64,000 bases of DNA from Methylovorus menthalis (GTDB lineage Bacteria; Pseudomonadota; Gammaproteobacteria; Burkholderiales; Methylophilaceae), in the NCBI RefSeq assembly GCF_020523625.1, contig NZ_JAJAQH010000006.1, forward strand, positions 1,518,466 through 1,582,465, read 5' to 3'. The stretch's first letter is position 1. Each line of letters starts with the position of its first letter. This document shows positions 55,162 through 64,000 of the stretch, one piece after another. Below the pieces are notes generated by a model. It worked only from the letters and a program-made list of their open reading frames with translations, ran no database searches and was not told the DNA's origin. The position numbers and the translations under genes are program-made.

Positions 55162-56867
55162 GCGGGTTGCGCTCCTTTCACCAGCGCTACCTGACCAGTA
55201 TTATCTGAGGGCACTGTGTTATGCATGATGTCATCGCGACGACCGAAATTCACCTGTCGTCCTTGCTCTAGTACCAGTAACTTATCCACATCGCGAAGCA
55301 CACTGGGTTTGTGACTCACAATCACCAGCGTAATCTTGCGCGCCTTGACCTCTCGTATCATGCGCATGAAGGCCAGTTCCGAAGGGCCATCAAGATTGGC
55401 ATTCGGTTCATCCAGCACGACAAGCTTGGGAGTGCCAAATAGCGCACGTGCCAAGCCTACGAGTTGGCGCTGACCAGACGAAAGCAGCCGCCCTCCTTCA
55501 CCAATCTCGGTGTCATACCCTTGAGGCAGACGCAAGATGAAATCATGAGCACCTACCAGCCTGGCGGCCTCGATCACTTTATCGACATGGGCTCCTACTT
55601 CTGCCATGCGGGCAATATTCTCGGCAACAGTGCCAGAAAACAATTCCACCGCCTGTGGGAGGTAGCCGATATGTGGTCCCAGCAAACCTGTTTGCGACCA
55701 CTGAAAAATATCAGCACCATCCATACGCACTGCCCCGGCTGTGGGTTTATACAACCCGACCAGAAGGCGAGTCAGAGTGGATTTACCCGCTGCACTATTG
55801 CCAATCACGCCTAGAGCCTCACCCGCAATCAATTCAAAATTGAGATTGCGCAGAATTTCACGTTCGCGACTGACGGCAAAAAACAACTTCTCTACCCTCA
55901 AGTGGCCCTCGACATGCTGCAGGGTCACATTTATGGTGTCAGGGTTGTAGTCCGCCAACATTTTGTTAAGGCGGCTGTAGGCATGGCGTGCCTTGATGAA
56001 AAAACGCCAGCCTGAAATCACTCGATCAATTGGCACCATGACTTTACCCATGATAATCGTAGCTGCGATCATCACCCCTGGCGTGACTGTTCTATCATTG
56101 ATCGCCAGCCAGGCAGCCACAGCCAGCGCCAGCGTACTCAGCAGATTGCGCACCAGACGCGACCAGGCTGCAATGGATGCTGACTTGGTGGCCGATTGAA
56201 TGTTGTGCGACAAGGCTTTGTCATGCACCTTGGACCAGCGGCTGGTCACGGCTTCGCGCATGCTCATGGCGTTGATCGCCTCAAGATTGTTAAGGGCGGA
56301 ATCCAGCATATCCTGCGACTGGCGCAAGGCATCTTGCCCTTGCTTCTGACTTTCGGCACTAACCTTTTCTTCCAGATAGGTCAGCGCCACCAGAATAAGA
56401 GTGCCCACCACGGCCATCAGACACAACCAGGGATGAAACAGGTATAGCACAAAGAAATAGACGGGAATCCAGGGCACTTCAAATACGGCTTGCACCCCAG
56501 AGCCAGAGAAAAAAGATTGCACGGTGTGCACATCATCAAGGCCACGACGATTTGCGCGCGACTGGCTTTGCATATTAAGCATGCAGGCTAGCACCGTTTT
56601 CTGCATCAGGCGCTGCATGGTGGCGGAGGTACGAAGAAACAGGCTTTGCCGCAGATACTCCACGTAATACTGAACCAGCAACATAAACACCACCAGGATA
56701 GTCAGCATCACCAGGGTTTCATTGCTATGGCTGCTCAGCACACGGTCATAAAGCTCCAGCATATAAAAAGCCGGCATCAACGTCATCAGGTTGATGACAA
56801 AGCTGAAAATACCGGCATAAATAAAAAACTGCCTGCACTGCAGGATGTAATGCTTGATGGCATTCAT
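55158..56867 (-). CDS. Type I secretion ABC transporter (PrtD type)
   Basis: Exporter ATPase/permease of 569 residues for RTX-type substrates. Start at the ATG at 56867 (GGGGGTGAG eight bases upstream); a GTG four codons earlier is in frame. A transmembrane domain with about six helices (about 20-310) precedes the nucleotide-binding domain: Walker A GNSAAGKST, signature LSSGQRQL (serine in place of the usual glycine of LSGGQ), Walker B KLVVLDEPNANLD and switch histidine VSHKP. No N-terminal C39-like domain. The best substrate candidate in this window is the RTX protein at 30264. Confidence 0.93.
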   Translation of the reverse strand: MNAIKHYILQCRQFFIYAGIFSFVINLMTLMPAFYMLELYDRVLSSHSNETLVMLTILVVFMLLVQYYVEYLRQSLFLRTSATMQRLMQKTVLACMLNMQSQSRANRRGLDDVHTVQSFFSGSGVQAVFEVPWIPVYFFVLYLFHPWLCLMAVVGTLILVALTYLEEKVSAESQKQGQDALRQSQDMLDSALNNLEAINAMSMREAVTSRWSKVHDKALSHNIQSATKSASIAAWSRLVRNLLSTLALAVAAWLAINDRTVTPGVMIAATIIMGKVMVPIDRVISGWRFFIKARHAYSRLNKMLADYNPDTINVTLQHVEGHLRVEKLFFAVSREREILRNLNFELIAGEALGVIGNSAAGKSTLTRLLVGLYKPTAGAVRMDGADIFQWSQTGLLGPHIGYLPQAVELFSGTVAENIARMAEVGAHVDKVIEAARLVGAHDFILRLPQGYDTEIGEGGRLLSSGQRQLVGLARALFGTPKLVVLDEPNANLDGPSELAFMRMIREVKARKITLVIVSHKPSVLRDVDKLLVLEQGRQVNFGRRDDIMHNTVPSDNTGQVALVKGAQPA

Positions 56868-57060
56868 GACCAGACTCACCCCCCAATAAACCTGCGGCCC
56901 CCAACACGCAGGGGCACCTTATCATCTGCATGCCATTCTTATTTATTGTAATTAGTCCACACTTGGAGTCTGGAAGATAAATATGGCGAAATGCATTAGC
57001 AAAAACAGGCATTTCAATGCAGCAACGCCCGCATTATAGCTAGCGGGCGTCATCTGCACA

Positions 57061-57077
57061 TTGGGAAAAATTCCCGA
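57061..57077. promoter_or_regulatory. 17-bp palindrome, site 3 of 3 (upstream of type I operon)
   Basis: TTGGGAAAAATTCCCGA differs from site 1 at a single base. It lies just after the pgm stop codon and about 195 bp upstream of the ABC exporter start. A further hairpin (ACGCCCGC/GCGGGCGT, about 57025-57050) is close by and may end pgm transcription, though without a T tract. Confidence 0.5.
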
Positions 57078-57079
57078 AC

Positions 57080-58877
<1,798 letters not shown>

Positions 58878-58882
58878 AAAAC

Positions 58883-58915
58883 AAAGGCTTGTGCTCTGCA
58901 CAGGCCTTTTTATTT
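58883..58915 (+). terminator. Terminator after tRNA-Lys
   Basis: A stem AAAGGCTTGTG/CACAGGCCTTT of 11 bp (one wobble) with loop CTCTG, followed by TTATTT, begins 6 nt after the CCA end. Confidence 0.85.
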
Positions 58916-59089
58916 GCCTGGTTTGCGTGCATTCACGGGCAAACCCGGCCGGCCATCGTCAACATGCAAACCTGATTTACGCATCCGATTCATCGATCGA
59001 TAAACCTTTATCCATAACACCAGTCTGATACGACAATAGCATCACCAGTATAATCGGTTTTTCAGGAAATCACGTCAGGAGCAATGCGC

Positions 59090-59284
59090 ATGGAGACATT
59101 CAAGGTAGAAGGCATGGTGTGTGGCGGCTGTGTGAATGCCGTTACCCGAGCCATCCAGAACGAGGATGCCGGGGCTAAGGTGGAGGTCGATCTTGCCAGC
59201 GGCAAGCTGACCACCGAGAGCAAGCTCAGCAAGCAGCAGGTAGCGAGCATTATTGAGGAAGCAGGCTATACGGTAGTAGGATAA
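59090..59284 (+). CDS. Heavy-metal-associated (CopZ-like) protein
   Basis: A 64-residue cytosolic metallochaperone fold. The metal motif GMVCGGCV is near residue 8, and the ending VASIIEEAGYTVVG is typical. The ATG at 59090 has GGAG eight bases upstream; an ATG two codons earlier is too close to it. Copper is the usual ligand of such proteins. No P-type ATPase gene is nearby, so the partner is unknown. Confidence 0.88.
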   Translation: METFKVEGMVCGGCVNAVTRAIQNEDAGAKVEVDLASGKLTTESKLSKQQVASIIEEAGYTVVG

Positions 59285-59356
59285 GCGGCGCAATGCGCGG
59301 TTGCTACCTACCGCGATACACGCGATCAGATAGTCAACCCCATTTCCCCGCGCATA

Positions 59357-59386
59357 AAAAAAGCCGACGTTTCAGTCGGCTTTTTT
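59357..59386. terminator. Two-way terminator after the CopZ-like gene
   Basis: A perfect 12-bp stem AAAAAAGCCGAC/GTCGGCTTTTTT with a six-base loop separates the CopZ-like gene from cheZ, which ends convergently. It supplies U tracts for both strands. Confidence 0.9.
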
Positions 59387-59441
59387 CATTCAATACTGCT
59401 GTAAAGATCATGCGGATGAGCTGCCGCCAGCGCGCGGGACT

Positions 59442-60107
59442 TCAGAACCCCAGGCTATCGAGCAGATCATCCACCTGTGCCTGACTCGCCACCACATCCA
59501 CTGCAGTAGGGTCGATCTGGGGACCGTTGAGCAAGCCCGTGTCCGCTTCTTTCTTGGGCGCATTGATATGCCCTGGCGAAAAGTCGATCAGTACCTGCAC
59601 CAACTGCTGCTCCAGATCTTGCGCTAGCGTGGTGATTTTCTTGATCACCTGACCGGTCAGATCCTGAAAATCCTGCGCCATCATGATTTCCATCAGGAGA
59701 TCCTTGGTTTCAGAGGTGTTCTTTACCGTCTGGTCCAAAAAAGCCATGGTGTCCGTGGCAATCGCATCGTATTGGCTTTTGAGCGCGGGCGTTGCCAGCA
59801 AGGCATCCCAACGTTTCTGCAAATCGGTGGCCTGAGTGGACAAGGCATTTTGCAGCGGGGTTGCCACGTCGGTGGCATTCAGCACGCGCTCAGCCGCTTG
59901 CTCGGTCATCTTGGCCACATAATTCAGGCGTTCCCTGGCATCAGGGATTTCTGAGGCGGCTTTTTCCAGTATCTTGTCAAAGCCTAGGCCAGAGAGATTG
60001 TCGTGCAGGGCGCGCGTGACATGGCCGATACGGTTGAGGATTTCGTCGTTGGTATTCACTGGGGCTGCCGACGAGCTGTTGTCTTCAGAAGTAAGAGGCT
60101 CGCTCAT
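59442..60107 (-). CDS. cheZ: Chemotaxis phosphatase CheZ
   Basis: Dephosphorylates CheY-P. The start at 60107 (MSEPLTSEDN) gives 221 residues and sits one base after the cheY stop. The long helical hairpin contains the active-site region MMAQDFQDLTGQVIKKI (catalytic Gln of the DFQDLTGQ motif), and the C-terminal CheY-binding helix AQVDDLLDSLGF ends the protein. Last gene of the che run. Confidence 0.94.
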   Translation of the reverse strand: MSEPLTSEDNSSSAAPVNTNDEILNRIGHVTRALHDNLSGLGFDKILEKAASEIPDARERLNYVAKMTEQAAERVLNATDVATPLQNALSTQATDLQKRWDALLATPALKSQYDAIATDTMAFLDQTVKNTSETKDLLMEIMMAQDFQDLTGQVIKKITTLAQDLEQQLVQVLIDFSPGHINAPKKEADTGLLNGPQIDPTAVDVVASQAQVDDLLDSLGF

Positions 60108-60108
60108 G

Positions 60109-60507
60109 TTATGCCCCTGACTTTTCCAGTTTTTCAAAGATTTTCGCGAGCTTCTCATCCAGGGTGGCGGCGGTAAAAGGCTTCACCACATAGCCATTGG
60201 CCCCTGCCTGGGCGGCGGCGATGATATTTTCCTTCTTGGCTTCAGCCGTCACCATCAGCACTGGCAACGATGACAAGGTGGGATCGGCACGAATTTCCTT
60301 CAGCATGGTCAGGCCATCCATGTTCGGCATGTTCCAATCGGAAACAACAAACTCAAAATTACCGCCACGCAGCTTGCTGAGTGCCATGACGCCATCTTCG
60401 GCTTCATCGACATTGGTATAGCCCAGCTCCTTGAGCAGGTTGCGCACAATCCGGCGCATGGTTGAAAAGTCATCAACCACGAGAAATTTGGTATTTGGAT
60501 TAGCCAT
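60109..60507 (-). CDS. cheY: Chemotaxis response regulator CheY
   Basis: A single receiver domain of 132 residues that carries the signal to the flagellar switch. Acidic pocket in [16 protein letters not shown], phospho-acceptor aspartate in [13 protein letters not shown], threonine in [14 protein letters not shown] and the conserved lysine in [12 protein letters not shown]. Coupled to cheZ and separated by 147 nt from cheB. Confidence 0.96.
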   Translation of the reverse strand: MANPNTKFLVVDDFSTMRRIVRNLLKELGYTNVDEAEDGVMALSKLRGGNFEFVVSDWNMPNMDGLTMLKEIRADPTLSSLPVLMVTAEAKKENIIAAAQAGANGYVVKPFTAATLDEKLAKIFEKLEKSGA

Positions 60508-60654
60508 CTAAAACTCCATAGTTATGTGCTGCCATGATTCAATCAGGCTGATCCGTGATATTAGCGAATTGAATCATGTTACCGAGCATTGATTAAGGTC
60601 TTACCTTGTTTATCGTCCAAAACGGGGCAAGCTTTAATGCTCATCTTAGCAAAA

Positions 60655-61731
60655 TTACACGCGCAGCGACTGCGAGCTGTTGGCCATCAGGTATGCCAGC
60701 ACGCGGGAAGGCATGTCGCGTAGGTGAAGTTCTTCATCCACACCACCATGCGCCACCGCTTCGCGCGGCATGCCATAGACCACGCAGCTCTCTTCATTCT
60801 GCGCAAAATTGTAGGCACCAGCCTCTTTCATGGCGCGCATGCCGAGGGCGCCATCCTTACCCATGCCCGTCATGATCACGCCAATGGCATTCTTGCCGGC
60901 CTGTGCAGCCGCCGAGTCAAACAGCACATCCACCGATGGCTTGTGACGGCTCACCGGCGCAGCATCGCTTAATTCAGTAACGTAATTGGCGCCGCTGCGT
61001 GCCAGCAGCAAATGCTTGTCGCCGGGCGCAATAAAGGCATGCCCAGGCAGGATACGCTCGCCACCCTGGGCTTCTACGACCGAAATCTGGCACAAGGAAT
61101 CCAGGCGATTGGCAAATGAGCGGGTAAAGCCAGCCGGCATGTGCTGGGTGATCAAAATACCGGGACAGTCTGGTGGCATTTCCATCAGGAAGGACTTGAT
61201 CGCTTCTGTCCCCCCTGTCGAGGCCCCAATGATGATCAGCTTTTCACTACTGATCAGCGGGTTGCGAATCGAGGCATTCTGCTGTGGCACGCCGGCTGTC
61301 GGCGTGGCGCTACGTGGTGCCAGGGTGGAAATACGGGCTTGTTTAGCAGCGCGGATCTTGTCCGCAATAAGGTCTGCGTATTCGCGGATACCTTCGCTGA
61401 TGGCGAGCTTGGGCTTGGTGACGAAATCAATGGCGCCAAGCTCCAGTGCGCGCATGGTAATTTCCGAGCCACGCTCGGTCAGGGTTGAGACCATCACCAC
61501 CGGCATGGGTCGCAGGCGCATCAGGCGCTCAAGAAAATCCAGCCCGTCCATCTTCGGCATTTCCACATCCAGCGTCAGCACGTCAGGATTGGTTTGCTTG
61601 ATCAAATCGCGCGCGATCAATGGATCCGGCGCTGTGGCTACCACTTCCATGTCGGGCTGACTGTTAATGATCTCCGTCAACAGGCTGCGTATCAATGCGG
61701 AATCATCTATCACCAATACTTTGATCTTCAT
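60655..61731 (-). CDS. cheB: Chemotaxis methylesterase CheB
   Basis: Removes methyl groups from (and deamidates) chemoreceptors. The 358 residues comprise a receiver domain ([14 protein letters not shown], phospho-Asp in [14 protein letters not shown]) and a C-terminal esterase with the triad Ser in [10 protein letters not shown], His in [10 protein letters not shown] and Asp in [11 protein letters not shown]. It follows cheD by 49 nt. Confidence 0.96.
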   Translation of the reverse strand: MKIKVLVIDDSALIRSLLTEIINSQPDMEVVATAPDPLIARDLIKQTNPDVLTLDVEMPKMDGLDFLERLMRLRPMPVVMVSTLTERGSEITMRALELGAIDFVTKPKLAISEGIREYADLIADKIRAAKQARISTLAPRSATPTAGVPQQNASIRNPLISSEKLIIIGASTGGTEAIKSFLMEMPPDCPGILITQHMPAGFTRSFANRLDSLCQISVVEAQGGERILPGHAFIAPGDKHLLLARSGANYVTELSDAAPVSRHKPSVDVLFDSAAAQAGKNAIGVIMTGMGKDGALGMRAMKEAGAYNFAQNEESCVVYGMPREAVAHGGVDEELHLRDMPSRVLAYLMANSSQSLRV

Positions 61732-61780
61732 TCTGCTTAATCTCTTCCCTAAATTTTTTTTGTTATATGTTGATTATCTT

Positions 61781-62386
61781 TTAAAAAAGCTCAACCTCAC
61801 CACCCACACTGTCCGTCTTGAGGCGGCTTGCGTAAGTTTCTTCGCGTTTGATAAGCGTGTAATTGTTCAACTGCTTGAGCTTCTTGACCAATACTTTACC
61901 CGTTTTCGGGAAAAAGTAGACTTTACGTGGAAAGATATCATTGAGGTCTTCACCGGTGACCTTGATGTTTTCATCCTTGAGGAACTGGCGTACAAACAGC
62001 GCGTTCCGTTCGCCCACATTCATGGAGGTAAAACTGCGCAGCACATTGCCGCCGCCAAAAATCTTGGCTTCGAGGTTCTCGCGGCGCGCGCCATTGCGCA
62101 ACAACTGGTTGATCAGCACTTCCATGGCATAGGCACCATAGCGCATGGATTCGGAAGCAGGGTTATCTTTATCGGCACTGCCGCCATCGGGCAACATGAA
62201 ATGGTTCATGCCACCTATGCCGGACACCGTATCACGTATGCAGGCCGATACACAGGAACCCAGCACGGTGACTATCACCATGTCTTTATCGGTGTAGTAA
62301 TACTCACCAGGCGATATCTTGGCGGCGTCGCAATCAAAGGTGCGATCGTAGTAAAGCGAGGTCGAGATTTCTTCATTTACCACCAT
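61781..62386 (-). CDS. cheD: Chemoreceptor glutamine deamidase CheD
   Basis: Deamidates receptor glutamines; 201 residues. The active-site cysteine is in VTVLGSCVSACIRD and the histidine in GGMNHFMLP, both as in the family; GAYAMEVLINQLLRNGA and EAKIFGGGNVLRSF follow. It starts two bases after the cheR stop. Confidence 0.94.
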   Translation of the reverse strand: MVVNEEISTSLYYDRTFDCDAAKISPGEYYYTDKDMVIVTVLGSCVSACIRDTVSGIGGMNHFMLPDGGSADKDNPASESMRYGAYAMEVLINQLLRNGARRENLEAKIFGGGNVLRSFTSMNVGERNALFVRQFLKDENIKVTGEDLNDIFPRKVYFFPKTGKVLVKKLKQLNNYTLIKREETYASRLKTDSVGGEVELF

Positions 62387-62388
62387 GG

Positions 62389-63282
62389 CTACACCGTCTC
62401 CCTTGCCAGTCTGCTCATGGCGGACTCGGTAGCAGCCCCTGCGGTGGCAGGATTCAACTCATAAACGGTTTTTCCACGCAGCTTGATGTCGTGTGACACA
62501 TACAGGAAGTTTTCGGAATGCCCGGCAAACAGCAGGCCATGCGGCTTCATCAGGGGCACAAACTTGCTGATGATCTTGGCTTGGGTTGGCTTGTCAAAGT
62601 AGATCATGACATTGCGACAGAAAATCGCATCAAATGGCTCTTGCAATGGCCATTCATCCGCCAGCAGATTTACCTGCTGAAACGTGATCAGGTCACGCAG
62701 CTCATTGCGCACGCGCACCAGGCCTTCCTGCGCGCCCTTGCCGCGCAAGAAAAAAGCCTTGCAGCGTTCCGGTGACATCTTGCTGATGCGATCTTCCGGA
62801 TAAACCCCACGCGCGGCAGTGGCCAGCACATTGGTATCAATATCAGAAGCAATAATGGAAACGGGAGGATGCATGGTGCCAAACGCCTCGCAGGCAGTCA
62901 TGGCAATCGAATATGGTTCCTCGCCGGTCGAGCTGGCAGAACACCAGATGGTAATCGGCTTTTTGAGGTGGGCCAGATGCTCGGCCAGCACCGGAAAATG
63001 GTGCTCCTCGCGAAAGAACGAAGTCAGGTTAGTGGTAAGCGCATTGGTAAAGGCTTCCCACTCGTCCGGGTTGGCATTGCTTTCCAGCGCATCCAGGTAA
63101 TACTTGAAAGAGTTCATGCCGAGCGCGCGCAATCGGCGACCAATCCGGCTATACACCATGTCGACCTTGGCTTCGGACAGCGAGATGCCGGCACGGGCAT
63201 AAATCAGTTTGCGGACTTTTTCGAAGTCCTGCTGCGTAAACTCGAACTCGCGCTCACTACCTTGGCTGGATTTCGTTACCAT
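62389..63282 (-). CDS. cheR: Chemoreceptor methyltransferase CheR
   Basis: Methylates receptor glutamates using SAM. The 297 residues have the N-terminal helical domain (ARAGISLSEAKVDMVYSRIGRR) and the SAM-binding domain with WCSASSTGEEPYSIAM, ASDIDTNVLATAARGVY and FDAIFCRNVMIYFD. The receptor gene just upstream ends with a CheR-tethering tail. Confidence 0.96.
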   Translation of the reverse strand: MVTKSSQGSEREFEFTQQDFEKVRKLIYARAGISLSEAKVDMVYSRIGRRLRALGMNSFKYYLDALESNANPDEWEAFTNALTTNLTSFFREEHHFPVLAEHLAHLKKPITIWCSASSTGEEPYSIAMTACEAFGTMHPPVSIIASDIDTNVLATAARGVYPEDRISKMSPERCKAFFLRGKGAQEGLVRVRNELRDLITFQQVNLLADEWPLQEPFDAIFCRNVMIYFDKPTQAKIISKFVPLMKPHGLLFAGHSENFLYVSHDIKLRGKTVYELNPATAGAATESAMSRLARETV

Positions 63283-63651
63283 ATTTAACCTTGTTTTCTT
63301 TTCAACCCATCAAGCGCCTGGGGGATCAGCTTACGCTGGTCAAGCATCCACATACATGCAGATTCGCAGACAGCAGCATTGCATGAATAAGGGTCAGCGG
63401 GAATCAGACACTGCCGCAAATTGCGCTCCCGAAGACCAATGGCACATAGAAAAAAACATGACACATGGAAGGTCGCTCGTCACGTCGCATGTAACATAGA
63501 TAAGCAGCGCGGTCTTTACCTGCGGACCCTGCTCAGAAATGTGATGATGCATGGCTATCTCCACCTGGCATTGGGCAATGTCCTGTGTTGGCATTACCTC
63601 TCGTTTATTGCGCTGACAGACCTTGGCCTGTCAGCGTACAACCTTATTGCG
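63283..63651 (-). other. Receptor-cheR intergenic region with a 3' hairpin
   Basis: No gene is evident in these 369 bases. An inverted repeat CGCTGACAG/CTGTCAGCG with an eight-base loop (63611-63636) lies about 16 nt after the receptor stop, without a T tract, so it may be a weak terminator or mRNA-end structure. No convincing sigma-28 promoter for cheR was found. Confidence 0.4.
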
Positions 63652-64000
63652 TTAAAACTCTTCCCACTCGTCATCGGTCCCGGTTTTGGCCGGCGCTTGC
63701 AGTTTGGGTTGCGGCGCAGGCACAGGGCGGCCACTCACCGGCGCGGCAATAGCCGGGCGACGGGTTGCGGCGGCCGGGGCAGATGATTGCCCATCCAGTA
63801 CAAACACGCTGACGGAATTCAATAGACCGTTAGCCTGCTCCATCAGCGATTCGGCAGCCGCAGCAGCCTCTTCCACCAGGGCCGTGTTCTGTTGTGTCAC
63901 GTCGTCCATCTTGATCACCGCGTCGTTCACCTGCGCAATACCGGCGCTCTGCTCTTGCGAGGCGGCGGCAATTTCACCAATGATGTCCGATACACGCTTC
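63652..64000 (-). CDS. Methyl-accepting chemotaxis protein, C-terminal end (cut by window edge)
   Basis: The last 115 residues of a chemoreceptor. The signalling-domain end (SDIIGEIAAASQEQSAGIAQ, then NDAVIKMDDVTQQNTALVEEAAAAAESL) is typical of the Tsr/Tar type. A proline/alanine linker of about 40 residues leads to the terminal pentapeptide EWEEF, which matches the xWxxF tether for CheR and CheB. The rest of the gene lies beyond the window. Confidence 0.95.
   Translation of the reverse strand, partial: KRVSDIIGEIAAASQEQSAGIAQVNDAVIKMDDVTQQNTALVEEAAAAAESLMEQANGLLNSVSVFVLDGQSSAPAAATRRPAIAAPVSGRPVPAPQPKLQAPAKTGTDDEWEEF

Noticed and set aside
55282..55290. A perfect DnaA box TTATCCACA inside the ABC exporter gene
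   Set aside because: It is isolated, in coding sequence (Val-Asp-Lys codons) and none of the other blocks of the repeat element surround it.

Overview
The window looks like chromosomal DNA of a methanol-using betaproteobacterium of the Methylophilaceae (Methylobacillus/Methylovorus type). The strongest sign is an mxaRSACKL block (7.1-12.5 kb), the accessory genes that mature calcium-dependent methanol dehydrogenase. CheZ together with CheD, an AlgC-type hexose mutase and the class of the housekeeping genes fit the same group. No rRNA, CRISPR array, phage or IS element was seen. One tRNA-Lys gene is present.

Layout: (1) 0-6.9 kb: thyA (partial), the threonine-branch operon alaA-hom-thrC, a small Mth938-like gene, and fabA/fabB. 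(2) 7.0-14.1 kb: the mxa block, a YgfX-like membrane protein and ygfZ, closed by a strong two-way terminator. (3) 14.1-23.5 kb, minus strand: pyrG-kdsA-eno-ftsB-diguanylate cyclase, the NAD(P)HX repair enzyme, and an aldolase next to mtnA (probable methylthioadenosine/5'-deoxyadenosine salvage). (4) 23.5-43.2 kb: an accessory module, visibly AT-richer at its left end. It holds a sigma-54-driven TonB-dependent receptor, three paralogous exported proteins of unknown function, an RTX calcium-binding protein, and an eleven-gene type II secretion/type IV-pilus-like machine. (5) 43.2-51.7 kb: glyA-nrdR-ribD-tatD, a candidate sigma-54-dependent small RNA, class I fumarase, an old yellow enzyme, iscX and hemN. 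(6) 51.8-58.9 kb: two phosphohexomutases, a retropepsin-like protease, a type I secretion ABC/HlyD pair and tRNA-Lys(CTT). (7) 59-64 kb: a CopZ-like protein and the chemotaxis genes MCP-cheR-cheD-cheB-cheY-cheZ.

The most interesting part is the 23.5-43.2 kb module. It is bracketed by two directly oriented, diverged copies of a roughly 200-bp intergenic element carrying a perfect DnaA box (23530-23729 and 42993-43190). One copy abuts mtnA and the other abuts tatD, as if the module had been inserted between those two genes. Inside it, a paralogous exported protein and the RTX gene share a duplicated upstream region with an identical 33-nt hairpin segment. A 17-bp palindrome appears on both sides of the TonB-receptor promoter and again upstream of the type I secretion operon, which hints at common control. 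My reading (inference) is a cell-surface system: the RTX protein leaves through the type I exporter, the four-cysteine paralogs are candidate substrates of the neighbouring pseudopilus machine, and the TonB receptor takes up a ligand that is not identifiable from sequence. A second notable item is a perfect sigma-54 promoter followed about 75 nt later by a rho-independent terminator, before fumarase's own promoter.
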